The translations under genes and the position numbers were made by a program. DNA of 64,000 bases, taken from NCBI RefSeq assembly GCF_014219065.1, contig NZ_JACLGO010000019.1, positions 22,936-86,935 on the forward strand. The letters are read 5' to 3'. Numbering within the stretch: the stretch's first letter is position 1; every line of letters starts with the position of its first letter. This document shows positions 46,388-54,505 of the stretch, in pieces. The DNA comes from Halopseudomonas xiamenensis. Lineage in GTDB: Bacteria; Pseudomonadota; Gammaproteobacteria; Pseudomonadales; Pseudomonadaceae. A model generated the notes under the pieces. The model was not told the DNA's origin. It ran no database searches and saw only the letters and a list, made by a program, of their open reading frames with translations.

Positions 46388-46403
46388 TGGCATGCACCTT
46401 GCT
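46388..46403 (+). promoter_or_regulatory. Sigma-54 (-24/-12) promoter for hcp
   Basis: TGGCATGCACCTTGCT: GG at 46389-46390 and GC at 46401-46402 separated by exactly ten bases, close to the consensus TGGCACG-N4-TTGCW. It gives a leader of about 45 bases before hcp. Confidence 0.8.
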
Positions 46404-46459
46404 GAACTTGTGATTCCCGGACCCGTTTGCAGGTCCTTATCCAAGGCAAGGAGAGCGTA

Positions 46460-46978
46460 ATGCCAACACCCGCATATATGACCATCGAGGGCACCAAGCA
46501 GGGCCTGATCACCGCCGGTACCTTCACCGAGGACTCGGTCGGCAATATTTTCCAGGAAGGCCATGAAGACCAGATCCTGGTTCAGGCCTTCGACCATCAG
46601 GTCATCATTCCGCGCGATCCGCAGTCTGGCCAGCCGACCGGCCAGCGCGTGCACAAGCCACTGATGATCACCAAGGTGTTCGACAAGTCATCGCCGCTGG
46701 TCTTCAATGCTCTGACGTCCGGCGAGCGCCTGAGCAAGTGCCGCCTGGAGTGGTACCGCACTTCGGCCACCGGGACCCAGGAGCACTACTTCACCATCGA
46801 GCTGGAAGACGCCATCATCGTCGACGTGCAGTCGCGCATGCCGAACTGCCAGGACCCGAACCTGGCTCACTTCACTCACCTGGAAGATGTCTACTTCACC
46901 TACCGCAAGATCATCTGGACCCATGAAGTCTCCGGAACCTCCGGCTCTGACGACTGGCGCACACCGATCTCCGCGTGA
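46460..46978 (+). CDS. hcp: T6SS inner-tube protein Hcp (TssD)
   Basis: A 172-residue Hcp with the family pattern PAYMTIEGTKQGLITAG, IIPRDPQSGQPTGQRVHKPL and a C-terminal WRTPISA. Hcp hexamers stack into the tube inside the TssB-TssC sheath. AAGGAG lies before the ATG. It is transcribed divergently from the main operon, from its own sigma-54 promoter, and is followed by its own terminator, which suggests high, separate expression. Confidence 0.97.
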   Translation: MPTPAYMTIEGTKQGLITAGTFTEDSVGNIFQEGHEDQILVQAFDHQVIIPRDPQSGQPTGQRVHKPLMITKVFDKSSPLVFNALTSGERLSKCRLEWYRTSATGTQEHYFTIELEDAIIVDVQSRMPNCQDPNLAHFTHLEDVYFTYRKIIWTHEVSGTSGSDDWRTPISA

Positions 46979-47001
46979 GCCGGTGACAATGCCTCTGCCA
47001 T

Positions 47002-47029
47002 CGGCCGGGTAACCGGCCGGTGGTTTTTT
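47002..47029 (+). terminator. Rho-independent terminator after hcp
   Basis: CGGCCGG, loop GTAA, CCGGCCG, then GTGG and six T. It starts 23 bases after the hcp stop. The rest of the spacer to 47230 shows no gene. Confidence 0.85.
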
Positions 47030-47230
47030 CGTTTCAGCGCCAGCAGGGTCACGAATCCGGCAACAGAATCAATCCGTGATCGACCCGGGATGGTGCCGGA
47101 TCGCGTCCGAATGTCGCTCCCGCAGCGCCGCCGCTAGGAAATCCCCTCAGAATATGGATAATGCGTGACCATCCCGTTACAGCTTCGGTGAGCTGGTGAT
47201 GGGTCTCTCACACTAAATAAAACAGCATCT

Positions 47231-48538
47231 ATGGCATCCAAAATGACCAAGTACAAACTGAGCGCCATTGCATTGGCCCTGATGACCTCCGTCCCCGCCC
47301 TGGCAGCCAGCCAGGCGGATTCCAAAGGCTTTGTCGAAGACAGCAGTCTCGATCTGTTCCTGCGCAATGCCTACATGAACCGTGATTACCGGAACGGTGA
47401 TCAGGACAAGGCCGAGTGGGGCCAGGCTGGTGTGCTGACCTTCACCTCCGGCTTTACCAAGGGCACTGTGGGCGTGGGCGTGGACGCCTTCGGCATGTAT
47501 GGCTATCGTCTGGATAGCGGCGGTGGTCGTGCTGGTGCCGGTGGTATCGATTTCTTTTTCGCAGATGACCAGAATCCTGACGGTACCTTTAACAATGTTG
47601 AACGGGATATGGCCCATGCCGGTGCTGCGGTCAAGGCGCGCTTCTCCAAGACCGTATTGAGCTACGGCGACCAGCGCCCGGTACTGCCTGTACTGAGCCA
47701 CGATGACAGCCGTCTGCTGCCGGAAACCTACACCGGCACCATGATCACCTCCAACGAGATTGATGGTCTGACCGTACATGCCGGTCGGTTTCATGCTCAG
47801 CATCGCAAGAGCGATGAAGGCCGTGATAGCGGTGGGCTGAACTCCATCGAAGTGCTGGGTGGTAGCTACCAGTTCAACGACAATATCCGTGCCGCGCTGT
47901 ACGCCTCGGATGTGGAAGACGTGCTCAAGCGTCAGTATGCCAACCTGAACTACATTCGTCCGCTGAACCAGGGCGACACCCTGACGCTGGATTTCAGCGG
48001 CTACCGCACCAAGCAGGACAGTGAGTGGGATGGCAGGGGCGATCGCAACAACCTGTGGAGCCTGTCCGCCAACTACGCCACTGGCCCGCATGACTTCACT
48101 CTGGCCTACCAGCGCAGCAGCGGTGACACCGGTTACAACTATGGCTTCTACCAGAATGCAGGTGCTGTAGGTGATGGCGGCACCACCATCTGGGTCGCCA
48201 ACTCCTTCTGGTCCGACTTCAACGCAGAAGACGAGCGTTCCTGGCAGCTGGGTTATGGTCTGGACTTTACCCAGTTTGGTGTTCCGGGTCTGAGCTACAA
48301 CTTCGCTTATGTTCGCGGTACTGACATCACTGTCCGTAATTCTGCTACCAATGTTCGCGAAGCTGGCAGCGCCAGCGAGCGTGAAATCTTCAACCAGCTG
48401 AAGTATGTGGTGCAGAGCGGTGCGGCCAAGGATATGAGTGTTCGTCTGCGCAGCTCGGTACTGCGTGCTTCGAACAGCTATACCCAGGACGGTAACGAAG
48501 TGCGCATCTTCGTCGACTTCCCGATGAATATCTTCTAA
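47231..48538 (+). CDS. OprD-family outer-membrane porin
   Basis: A 435-residue OprD-family porin. It has a signal peptide (to about ALAA, residue 26), then FVEDSSLDLFLRNAYMNRDYR, the usual first strand, FTSGFTKGTVGVGVDAFGMYG, and a C-terminal Phe (DFPMNIF) for outer-membrane insertion. Such porins take up amino acids, peptides or aromatic acids; the substrate cannot be told. Start 47231 or an ATG at 47243; neither has a clear ribosome-binding site. Confidence 0.93.
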   Translation: MASKMTKYKLSAIALALMTSVPALAASQADSKGFVEDSSLDLFLRNAYMNRDYRNGDQDKAEWGQAGVLTFTSGFTKGTVGVGVDAFGMYGYRLDSGGGRAGAGGIDFFFADDQNPDGTFNNVERDMAHAGAAVKARFSKTVLSYGDQRPVLPVLSHDDSRLLPETYTGTMITSNEIDGLTVHAGRFHAQHRKSDEGRDSGGLNSIEVLGGSYQFNDNIRAALYASDVEDVLKRQYANLNYIRPLNQGDTLTLDFSGYRTKQDSEWDGRGDRNNLWSLSANYATGPHDFTLAYQRSSGDTGYNYGFYQNAGAVGDGGTTIWVANSFWSDFNAEDERSWQLGYGLDFTQFGVPGLSYNFAYVRGTDITVRNSATNVREAGSASEREIFNQLKYVVQSGAAKDMSVRLRSSVLRASNSYTQDGNEVRIFVDFPMNIF

Positions 48539-48549
48539 GCACTCCCCCC

Positions 48550-48577
48550 GGCACGGTACAGGCTCCTGTACCGTGCC
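48550..48577. terminator. Strong hairpin between convergent porin and photolyase genes
   Basis: GGCACGGTACAGG and its exact complement CCTGTACCGTGCC are separated by only two bases, a 13-bp perfect palindrome just past both stop codons. It probably acts as a terminator for both strands. Confidence 0.8.
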
Positions 48578-48588
48578 ACCTTTCCCTT

Positions 48589-50019
48589 TCATTCCTGATC
48601 AGCTTCAGCCGGTGGCAAGTCCCTGAATGCCGCCAGTGCCCGCGCTCGACTTTCCGCCAGGTCGACGATGGGGGCAGGGTAGTCGCACAGCATCCGGGAA
48701 AGCGGTGACGGCTCGTGGATATCGTGACGGTCCAGTTCGCCCAGCTCCGGTAGCCAGCGCTTGATGAAGTGCCCCGATGGATCGAAGCGCCGCGACTGGG
48801 TAACCGGATTGAACAGTCGGAACCAGGGTACCGCGTCGGTACCGGTGGACGCGCTCCATTGCCAGCCGCCATTGTTCGCCGCCAGGTCGCCATCGATCAG
48901 ATGCTGCATGAAATAACGCTCGCCCTCGCGCCAGTCGATCAGCAGGTTCTTGCTCAGGAACATGGCGACCACCATGCGCAGGCGGTTGTGCATCCAGCCG
49001 GTGGCCAGCAGTTGGCGCATGGCCGCATCGATCAGCGGAAAGCCGGTGCGTCCTTGCTGCCAGGCCGCCAGCTCGTCCGGCGCATGGCGCCAGGGCACCG
49101 CTTCGGTATGCGGACGGAAGGCCCGGTGCCGGGACACCCGCGGATAACCGACCAGGATGTGTTTGTAGAACTCCCGCCAGAGCAACTCGTCGATCCAGCT
49201 GGTCACCCCGGCATTGCCGCTGTCGAGTTCGCCCTGATTGCTCATCAGCGCGGCATGCAGGCATTGGCGTGGCGACAACGCGCCGGTGGCCAGGTAGGGC
49301 GAGAGCTGACTGGTGCCGGGCTCGGCCGGCAGGTCGCGTTGCTCGGCATAGCCATGCAGGCGCTCGTCGCTGAAGCGCTGCAGGCGTTGCCGCGCGGCCT
49401 GCTCGCCGGCAGGCCACAGATCGCGCAAGGCCTGGTCCGGGGTGGCAAAGCCGGTCACGCTGGCGGGAACCGGGTCGGCATCGATGCCGGTAGCCTGCTG
49501 CGCTGCTGGTGCCGGCAGGCAGGATGGTGGTGCCAGCTGCAGCTGCTGCAGGCAGGCCTTGCGGAACTGGCTGAACACCTTGAAGTAGCTGCCCGAGCGC
49601 GTCAGCAGGCTGCCGGGGCGCAGCAGCAACTGATCGAGGTGGGAACGGAATCCCGCGCCCTGTTCTGCCACCTGCCTGGCCACGGCCTCATCCCTTGCGG
49701 CTTCGTCGAGGCCGTATTCTTCATTGGCATGCACCAGGGTGATACGATACTGATGGCAGAGCCGGGCCAGTACCGCCGGTGCCGCCGCCCAGCTGTCCGC
49801 GGTGCGGATCAACAGGGGTACGTTCAACTGCTGAAGCTCGCCGGCCAGCGCCTGCAGGTTACGCAGGCGCAAGTCGATCTTGGCCGGCGCCTCGTCATGG
49901 GCCTGCCATTGCTGTGGGCTGAGCAGGAACAGCGCCAGGGTCGGTCCCTGTTCCAGCGCGGCGGTCAGGGCGGTGTTGTCATGTACCCGCAGATCGTTGC
50001 GGAACCAGATCAGTTGCAT
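48589..50019 (-). CDS. phrB: Deoxyribodipyrimidine photolyase
   Basis: A 476-residue cryptochrome/photolyase enzyme that repairs cyclobutane pyrimidine dimers with light. N-terminal photolyase domain (MQLIWFRNDLRVHDN) and C-terminal FAD-binding domain (TSQLSPYLATGALSPRQC, WRGEFY-equivalent WREFYKHILV, MHNRLRMVVAMFLSKNLL, and NNGGWQWSASTGTDA). ATG 50019 gives the family N-terminus; an in-frame TTG 18 bases upstream is less likely. Confidence 0.96.
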   Translation of the reverse strand: MQLIWFRNDLRVHDNTALTAALEQGPTLALFLLSPQQWQAHDEAPAKIDLRLRNLQALAGELQQLNVPLLIRTADSWAAAPAVLARLCHQYRITLVHANEEYGLDEAARDEAVARQVAEQGAGFRSHLDQLLLRPGSLLTRSGSYFKVFSQFRKACLQQLQLAPPSCLPAPAAQQATGIDADPVPASVTGFATPDQALRDLWPAGEQAARQRLQRFSDERLHGYAEQRDLPAEPGTSQLSPYLATGALSPRQCLHAALMSNQGELDSGNAGVTSWIDELLWREFYKHILVGYPRVSRHRAFRPHTEAVPWRHAPDELAAWQQGRTGFPLIDAAMRQLLATGWMHNRLRMVVAMFLSKNLLIDWREGERYFMQHLIDGDLAANNGGWQWSASTGTDAVPWFRLFNPVTQSRRFDPSGHFIKRWLPELGELDRHDIHEPSPLSRMLCDYPAPIVDLAESRARALAAFRDLPPAEADQE

Positions 50020-50152
50020 GTCGAGGGTTTCACTCAATGGGACAGGGTTGCCAGAATGACAGCCGCGCCGGGGATCGACAATTCATTCCCCGGCGTGCAT
50101 TGTGTCCGCCACGTTTGCCGTGGTGGCTCGTTTCCATATACCGGGAGGTGGA

Positions 50153-51070
50153 ATGTCTATCGGGGTAGTCCTGTCGGTGACGGCATCGGTACTGTTCGGC
50201 GGCCTGTATTATTTCTCCACGCTGCTGGCGCCGCTGGATGGCGAGCAGATCTTCGGCTGGCGCATGCTGCTGACTTTTCCCTTTGTCACCCTGTTCATGC
50301 TGGTGGCCGGCTACTGGTCGCTGGCCCGGGAATTGGCGGCGCGGATACGCCAGCGTCCGGCGCTGCTGCTGGTGCAACTGCTGAGCGCGGTGCTGGTGGG
50401 CCTGCAGCTGTGGCTGTTCATGTGGGCGCCGGTCAATGGCCGGGCGCTGGAGGTCTCGCTGGGCTACTTCCTGCTGCCGCTGAGCATGGTCCTGGCCGGG
50501 TACCTGATCTTTCGCGAGCATCCCTCACGGCTGCAACAGCTGGCCATCGCCTGCGCCGTGCTGGGGGTGGGGCATGCGTTGCTGCAGGCCGGCACCTTTG
50601 CCTGGGAGACGCTGCTGGTCGCCGTGGGCTATCCGGCCTACTTCGTGCTGCGCCGCCTGACCGGCACCGATAACCTCGGTGGCTTCTGGTTCGACATGCT
50701 GTTCCTGCTGCCGGTGGCCGGCTGGTTCGCCTGGGCCGGTGGCGCCGGTCCGGCATTGTTCGTCGAACTGCCCCGGCTGTACCCGCTGGTGGCGCTGCTG
50801 GGTGCCTTCAGCGCCCTGGCGCTGGTGACCTATACCATGGCCAGTCGCCTGCTGACCTTCACCCTGTTCGGCCTGCTGGGCTATGTGGAGCCGGTGCTGC
50901 TGGTGCTGGTGGCGCTGCTGCTGGGCGAGAGCATAGCGCCGGACCAATGGTTCACCTACATAGCCATCTGGAGCGCCGTGGGCGTGCTGGTGTTCGAGGG
51001 GCTGCGCCATCTGCGGCGCAGTCGCGGGGCCCTGCGCCGGGCTGCGGACCGGGACAGCGATCCGCGCTGA
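50153..51070 (+). CDS. rarD: RarD-like EamA/DMT-superfamily permease
   Basis: A 305-residue inner-membrane protein with about ten hydrophobic helices. The N-terminus GVVLSVTASVLFGGLYYFST and the segment FGLLGYVEPVLLVLVALLLGE are typical of RarD. GGGAGG precedes ATG 50153. RarD proteins were linked to chloramphenicol sensitivity; the transported substrate is unknown. Confidence 0.85.
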   Translation: MSIGVVLSVTASVLFGGLYYFSTLLAPLDGEQIFGWRMLLTFPFVTLFMLVAGYWSLARELAARIRQRPALLLVQLLSAVLVGLQLWLFMWAPVNGRALEVSLGYFLLPLSMVLAGYLIFREHPSRLQQLAIACAVLGVGHALLQAGTFAWETLLVAVGYPAYFVLRRLTGTDNLGGFWFDMLFLLPVAGWFAWAGGAGPALFVELPRLYPLVALLGAFSALALVTYTMASRLLTFTLFGLLGYVEPVLLVLVALLLGESIAPDQWFTYIAIWSAVGVLVFEGLRHLRRSRGALRRAADRDSDPR

Positions 51071-51205
51071 GGCGCCTTGCCGCTGCGAAACCTGACCTAT
51101 ACTGCTGACGAGCGCGTCTGCGCCGTCACCGTCGCCGCCCCATCCGGGCGCTGGCGGGGAAGACCGGCCACAAGCCGGCCGTCCATCATGGTCAGGAGGA
51201 GAGCT

Positions 51206-52297
51206 ATGCCCTTATCCGTACGGATTCCCTTCACCCGTTATCTGGATGATCACGGCCAGCCGCTGGATGAATTGCCGGGCTGGGTCGATGATCCCGAATT
51301 GCTGCTCGAGCTGTATCGTCAGATGAACCTGGTCCGCGTGTTCGACCAGAAGTGCATCGCCCTGCAACGCACCGGCCAGATCGGCACCTACGCCTCGACC
51401 CTGGGCCAGGAAGCCATCGGCACCGCGCTGGGGCGGGCGATGACCGCCGAGGATGTGCTGATTCCCTATTACCGCGACACCGCGGTGCAACTGCAGCGCG
51501 GCGTCGCCATGCAGGACATCCTGCTGTACTGGGGCGGCGACGAGCGCGGCAGTGCCTGGTCGGCCTCGACCGCCGCCGAGGATTTCCCCATCTGCGTGCC
51601 GATCGCCACCCAGGCCTGTCATGCCTGCGGCGTGGCCTCGGCCTTCCGTATCCGTCAGCAGCCACGGGTAGCGGTGACCACCTGCGGTGACGGGGCCACC
51701 AGCAAGGGCGATTTCCTGGAAAGTCTCAACCTGGCCGGAGTCTGGCAGCTGCCGCTGGTGTTCGTGGTGAACAACAACCAGTGGGCCATCTCGGTACCGC
51801 GCAGCCTGCAGTCGGCCGCGCCGACCCTGGCGCACAAGGCGCTGGCGGCGGGGATTCCCGGCGAGCAGGTGGATGGCAATGATGTGCTGGCGGTATACGA
51901 CTGTATCAGTGCCGCCATCGAACGGGCGCGCTCCGGCAAGGGGCCGACCCTGGTGGAGTGCGTGACCTATCGTCTGGGCGACCATACCACCTCCGATGAT
52001 GCCAGCCGCTACCGCTCCGCCGATGAGCTGAGCGAGGCCTGGAAGCACGAGCCGATTGGCCGGTTGCAGCGCTTCCTGCATCAGCAGGGGCTGTGGGACG
52101 AGCGCCGCGAACAGGACCTGCAGCAGCAACTGACCGAGCGCATCAATGCCGCGGTGGAGCAATTCCGTGCAGTGCCCGAGGCCGATGCGGCGGCAGCCTT
52201 CGATCATCTGTATGCACAACTGCCCGAGTGCTATCGCGACCAGCGTGATGAGCTGGTCGCGCGGGCAGCCACGCTGGGAGGGACGGACCATGGCTGA
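51206..52297 (+). CDS. pdhA: Pyruvate dehydrogenase-type E1 component, alpha subunit
   Basis: A 363-residue thiamine-diphosphate-dependent E1 alpha subunit. The ThDP motif is GDGATSKGDFLESLNLAGVW ... NN, followed by the phosphorylation-loop region YRLGDHTTSDDASRYR. Substrate is pyruvate or a branched-chain 2-oxo acid; PDH is favoured by sequence pattern but not certain. CAGGAGG precedes ATG 51206. The stop overlaps the start of the beta subunit. Confidence 0.88.
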   Translation: MPLSVRIPFTRYLDDHGQPLDELPGWVDDPELLLELYRQMNLVRVFDQKCIALQRTGQIGTYASTLGQEAIGTALGRAMTAEDVLIPYYRDTAVQLQRGVAMQDILLYWGGDERGSAWSASTAAEDFPICVPIATQACHACGVASAFRIRQQPRVAVTTCGDGATSKGDFLESLNLAGVWQLPLVFVVNNNQWAISVPRSLQSAAPTLAHKALAAGIPGEQVDGNDVLAVYDCISAAIERARSGKGPTLVECVTYRLGDHTTSDDASRYRSADELSEAWKHEPIGRLQRFLHQQGLWDERREQDLQQQLTERINAAVEQFRAVPEADAAAAFDHLYAQLPECYRDQRDELVARAATLGGTDHG

Positions 52298-53282
52298 ACA
52301 GACAACCCTGTGCATGGTGGAGGCGATCAACCTGGCGCTGCACCGGGCCATGGCCGATGATCCCGACGTGGTGGTGCTGGGCGAGGATGTGGGGCCCAAC
52401 GGCGGCGTATTCCGCGCCACGGTCGGCTTGCACGAGCGTTTTGGCTTTCGGCGGGTGATGGATACGCCGCTGGCCGAAACCCTGATCACCGGTATCACTG
52501 TGGGCATGGCTGCCCAAGGTCTGAAGCCAGTGGCGGAAATCCAGTTCATGGGCTTCATCTATGCCGGCATGGAACACCTGATCTCCCATGCCAGCCGCCT
52601 GCGCAGTCGTACTCGCGGCCGGCTGAGTTGCCCGATGGTGCTGCGCACGCCCCACGGTGGTGGTATTCATGCACCGGAACATCATGGTGAAAGCACCGAA
52701 GCCATGCTGGCCCATGTGCCCGGCCTGCGGGTGGTGGTGCCATCCTCGCCACGGCGCGCCTACGGTCTGCTGCTGGCGGCGATCGCCGACCCGGACCCGG
52801 TGATCTTCCTGGAACCGTCGCGGCTGTACCGTTCGGTGCGCCAGGTAGTGGAGGATGATGGCCAGGCGCTGCCGCTGGATACCTGCTTCACCCTGCGCGA
52901 GGGTCGCGACCTGAGCCTGGTCAGCTGGGGCGCGGCGCTCAAGGAGACGCTGGAAGCCGCCGGCCGGCTGGCCGAGCAGGGTATCGATTGCGAGGTCATC
53001 GATGTCGCGACGCTCAAGCCGCTGGATACCGCCACCATTCTCGCCTCGGTCAGTAAGACCGGCCGCTGCGTCATAGTGCACGAGGCGGCGCGCAGCTACG
53101 GCCCCGGCGCGGAAATCGCCGCGCTGCTGCAGGAGCAGTTGTTCCATGCACTGCATACGCCGGTGCAGCGGGTCACCGGGTTCGATTGCGTGATCCCCTA
53201 TGCACGGCAGGAAATGGCCTACCTGCCGGACGTCGAGAGTATCTGCCAGGCCGCCTATCGAACCATGCAGGGGGAGCCATGA
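52290..53282 (+). CDS. pdhB: Pyruvate dehydrogenase-type E1 component, beta subunit
   Basis: A 330-residue E1 beta subunit with LGEDVGPNGGVFRATVGL, DTPLAETLITGITVGMAAQG and CEVIDVATLKPLDTATIL. It overlaps pdhA by eight bases (ATGGCTGA), with GGGAGGG upstream of the ATG. Forms the alpha2beta2 decarboxylase with PdhA and passes the acyl group to the E2 lipoyl domain. Confidence 0.9.
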   Translation: MAEQTTLCMVEAINLALHRAMADDPDVVVLGEDVGPNGGVFRATVGLHERFGFRRVMDTPLAETLITGITVGMAAQGLKPVAEIQFMGFIYAGMEHLISHASRLRSRTRGRLSCPMVLRTPHGGGIHAPEHHGESTEAMLAHVPGLRVVVPSSPRRAYGLLLAAIADPDPVIFLEPSRLYRSVRQVVEDDGQALPLDTCFTLREGRDLSLVSWGAALKETLEAAGRLAEQGIDCEVIDVATLKPLDTATILASVSKTGRCVIVHEAARSYGPGAEIAALLQEQLFHALHTPVQRVTGFDCVIPYARQEMAYLPDVESICQAAYRTMQGEP

Positions 53283-54397
53283 TGAAGCAGTTCAAATTGC
53301 CCGATCTGGGTGAAGGCTTGCAGGAAGCGGAGATCGTCGAATGGCATGTCAAGGCGGGTGACAGCGTGGCGGTGGACCAGTTGCTGGTCTCGGTGGAAAC
53401 CGCCAAGGCCATCGTGGACGTGCCCTCGCCCAGGGAGGGGGTGATCAGCCGCTGCTTTGGCGAGGCCGGGGACCTGCTGCACGTCGGTGAACCGCTGGTA
53501 GAGTTCGAGGGTGAGTCCGAGGACAGTGGTACCGTGGTCGGCAATCTCGGCCAGGCCAGCGGCCAAAGCGATCTGGCCGCTGATGACTTCATCGTCGGTG
53601 CCGCCAACTCCAGCCGTGAGGCCTGGGCGGTACGAGCCGCACCGGGGGCGCGCAAGCTGGCCGAGCGCATGGGCGTGGAACTGCAGGGCATGGCTGGCAG
53701 CGGGAGCGGCGGATTGATCACCGATGCTGACGTACAGCGCGCCGCAGCGGCCCAGCCGGGTAGCGGCGAGGCGCTGCGCAGCGTGCGCCGGACCATGGCC
53801 AAGAACATGGCGCGGGCGCATGCCGAGGTGGTGCCGGTCACCATAGTCGAGGACGCCGACCTGCATCGCTGGCCTGATGGCGCGCGTGATCCCATGGTAC
53901 GCCTGGCGCGGGCCATTGCCCGCGCCTGCCAGGCCGAGCCGGCGCTGAACGTGGCCTTCGATGGCCCGCGTCTGAGTGTGACCCGCCATCAGCATATCGA
54001 TCTGGGCGTAGCGGTGGACACACCCGATGGGCTGTTCGTGCCGGTACTGCGCGATGTCGCCAACCGCGATGCCGAGGACCTGCGCCAGGGGCTGGCGCGG
54101 TTGCGTGCGGATGTGCTGAGCCGCTCTATTCCGCCGCGCGAGCTGATGGGCGCGACCATCACCCTGTCCAACTACGGCACCCTGTTCGGCCGCTATGCCA
54201 GCCCGGTGATAGTGCCGCCGCAGGTGGCGATCATCGGCGCCGGGGTGATCCGCGATCAGGTGGTGGCCTGGGACGGGCAGCCGGCGGTACACCCGGTGCT
54301 GCCGGTGTCGCTGACCGTCGACCACCGCGCGGTGACCGGTGGCGAGGCGGCGCGCTTTCTCAAGGCGTTGGTCGAGGATCTGCAGAGCGCGGAGTAG
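53279..54397 (+). CDS. pdhC: Dihydrolipoamide acyltransferase (E2) of the same complex
   Basis: A 372-residue E2: one lipoyl domain with ETAKAIVDVP (lipoylated Lys about residue 44), one E3/E1-binding domain (APGARKLAERMGVELQGMAG), and the catalytic domain ending VDHRAVTGGEAARFL. In the catalytic motif HRxxxDG the Asp position is Thr. ATG 53279 is preceded by GGGGGAG and overlaps the pdhB stop; a second ATG follows directly. No E3 (lpd) gene follows. Confidence 0.9.
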   Translation: MMKQFKLPDLGEGLQEAEIVEWHVKAGDSVAVDQLLVSVETAKAIVDVPSPREGVISRCFGEAGDLLHVGEPLVEFEGESEDSGTVVGNLGQASGQSDLAADDFIVGAANSSREAWAVRAAPGARKLAERMGVELQGMAGSGSGGLITDADVQRAAAAQPGSGEALRSVRRTMAKNMARAHAEVVPVTIVEDADLHRWPDGARDPMVRLARAIARACQAEPALNVAFDGPRLSVTRHQHIDLGVAVDTPDGLFVPVLRDVANRDAEDLRQGLARLRADVLSRSIPPRELMGATITLSNYGTLFGRYASPVIVPPQVAIIGAGVIRDQVVAWDGQPAVHPVLPVSLTVDHRAVTGGEAARFLKALVEDLQSAE

Positions 54398-54417
54398 TGG
54401 CTGCCGTTCGCACCGGG

Positions 54418-54480
54418 GGACGCCGCCTCCCAACCCCTGTGGGAGGCGCGCCCCACGCCGATGCGGGCCGCAGGTCCGCC
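54418..54480. repeat. Short palindromic repeat after the dehydrogenase operon
   Basis: CGCCTCCCA, loop, TGTGGGAGGCG (about 54424-54450) forms a perfect-stem hairpin resembling the GGGAGC-type repeats near 4.3 and 7.4 kb. It lies between convergent genes and may also help termination. Confidence 0.55.
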
Positions 54481-54505
54481 AACCGGCGTACTGAGGTATC
54501 TCCCG

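Noticed and set aside
47213..48592. 459-codon minus-strand frame opposite the OprD-family porin
   Set aside because: The plus frame has a signal peptide, porin motifs and terminal Phe; the minus frame has no recognisable features.
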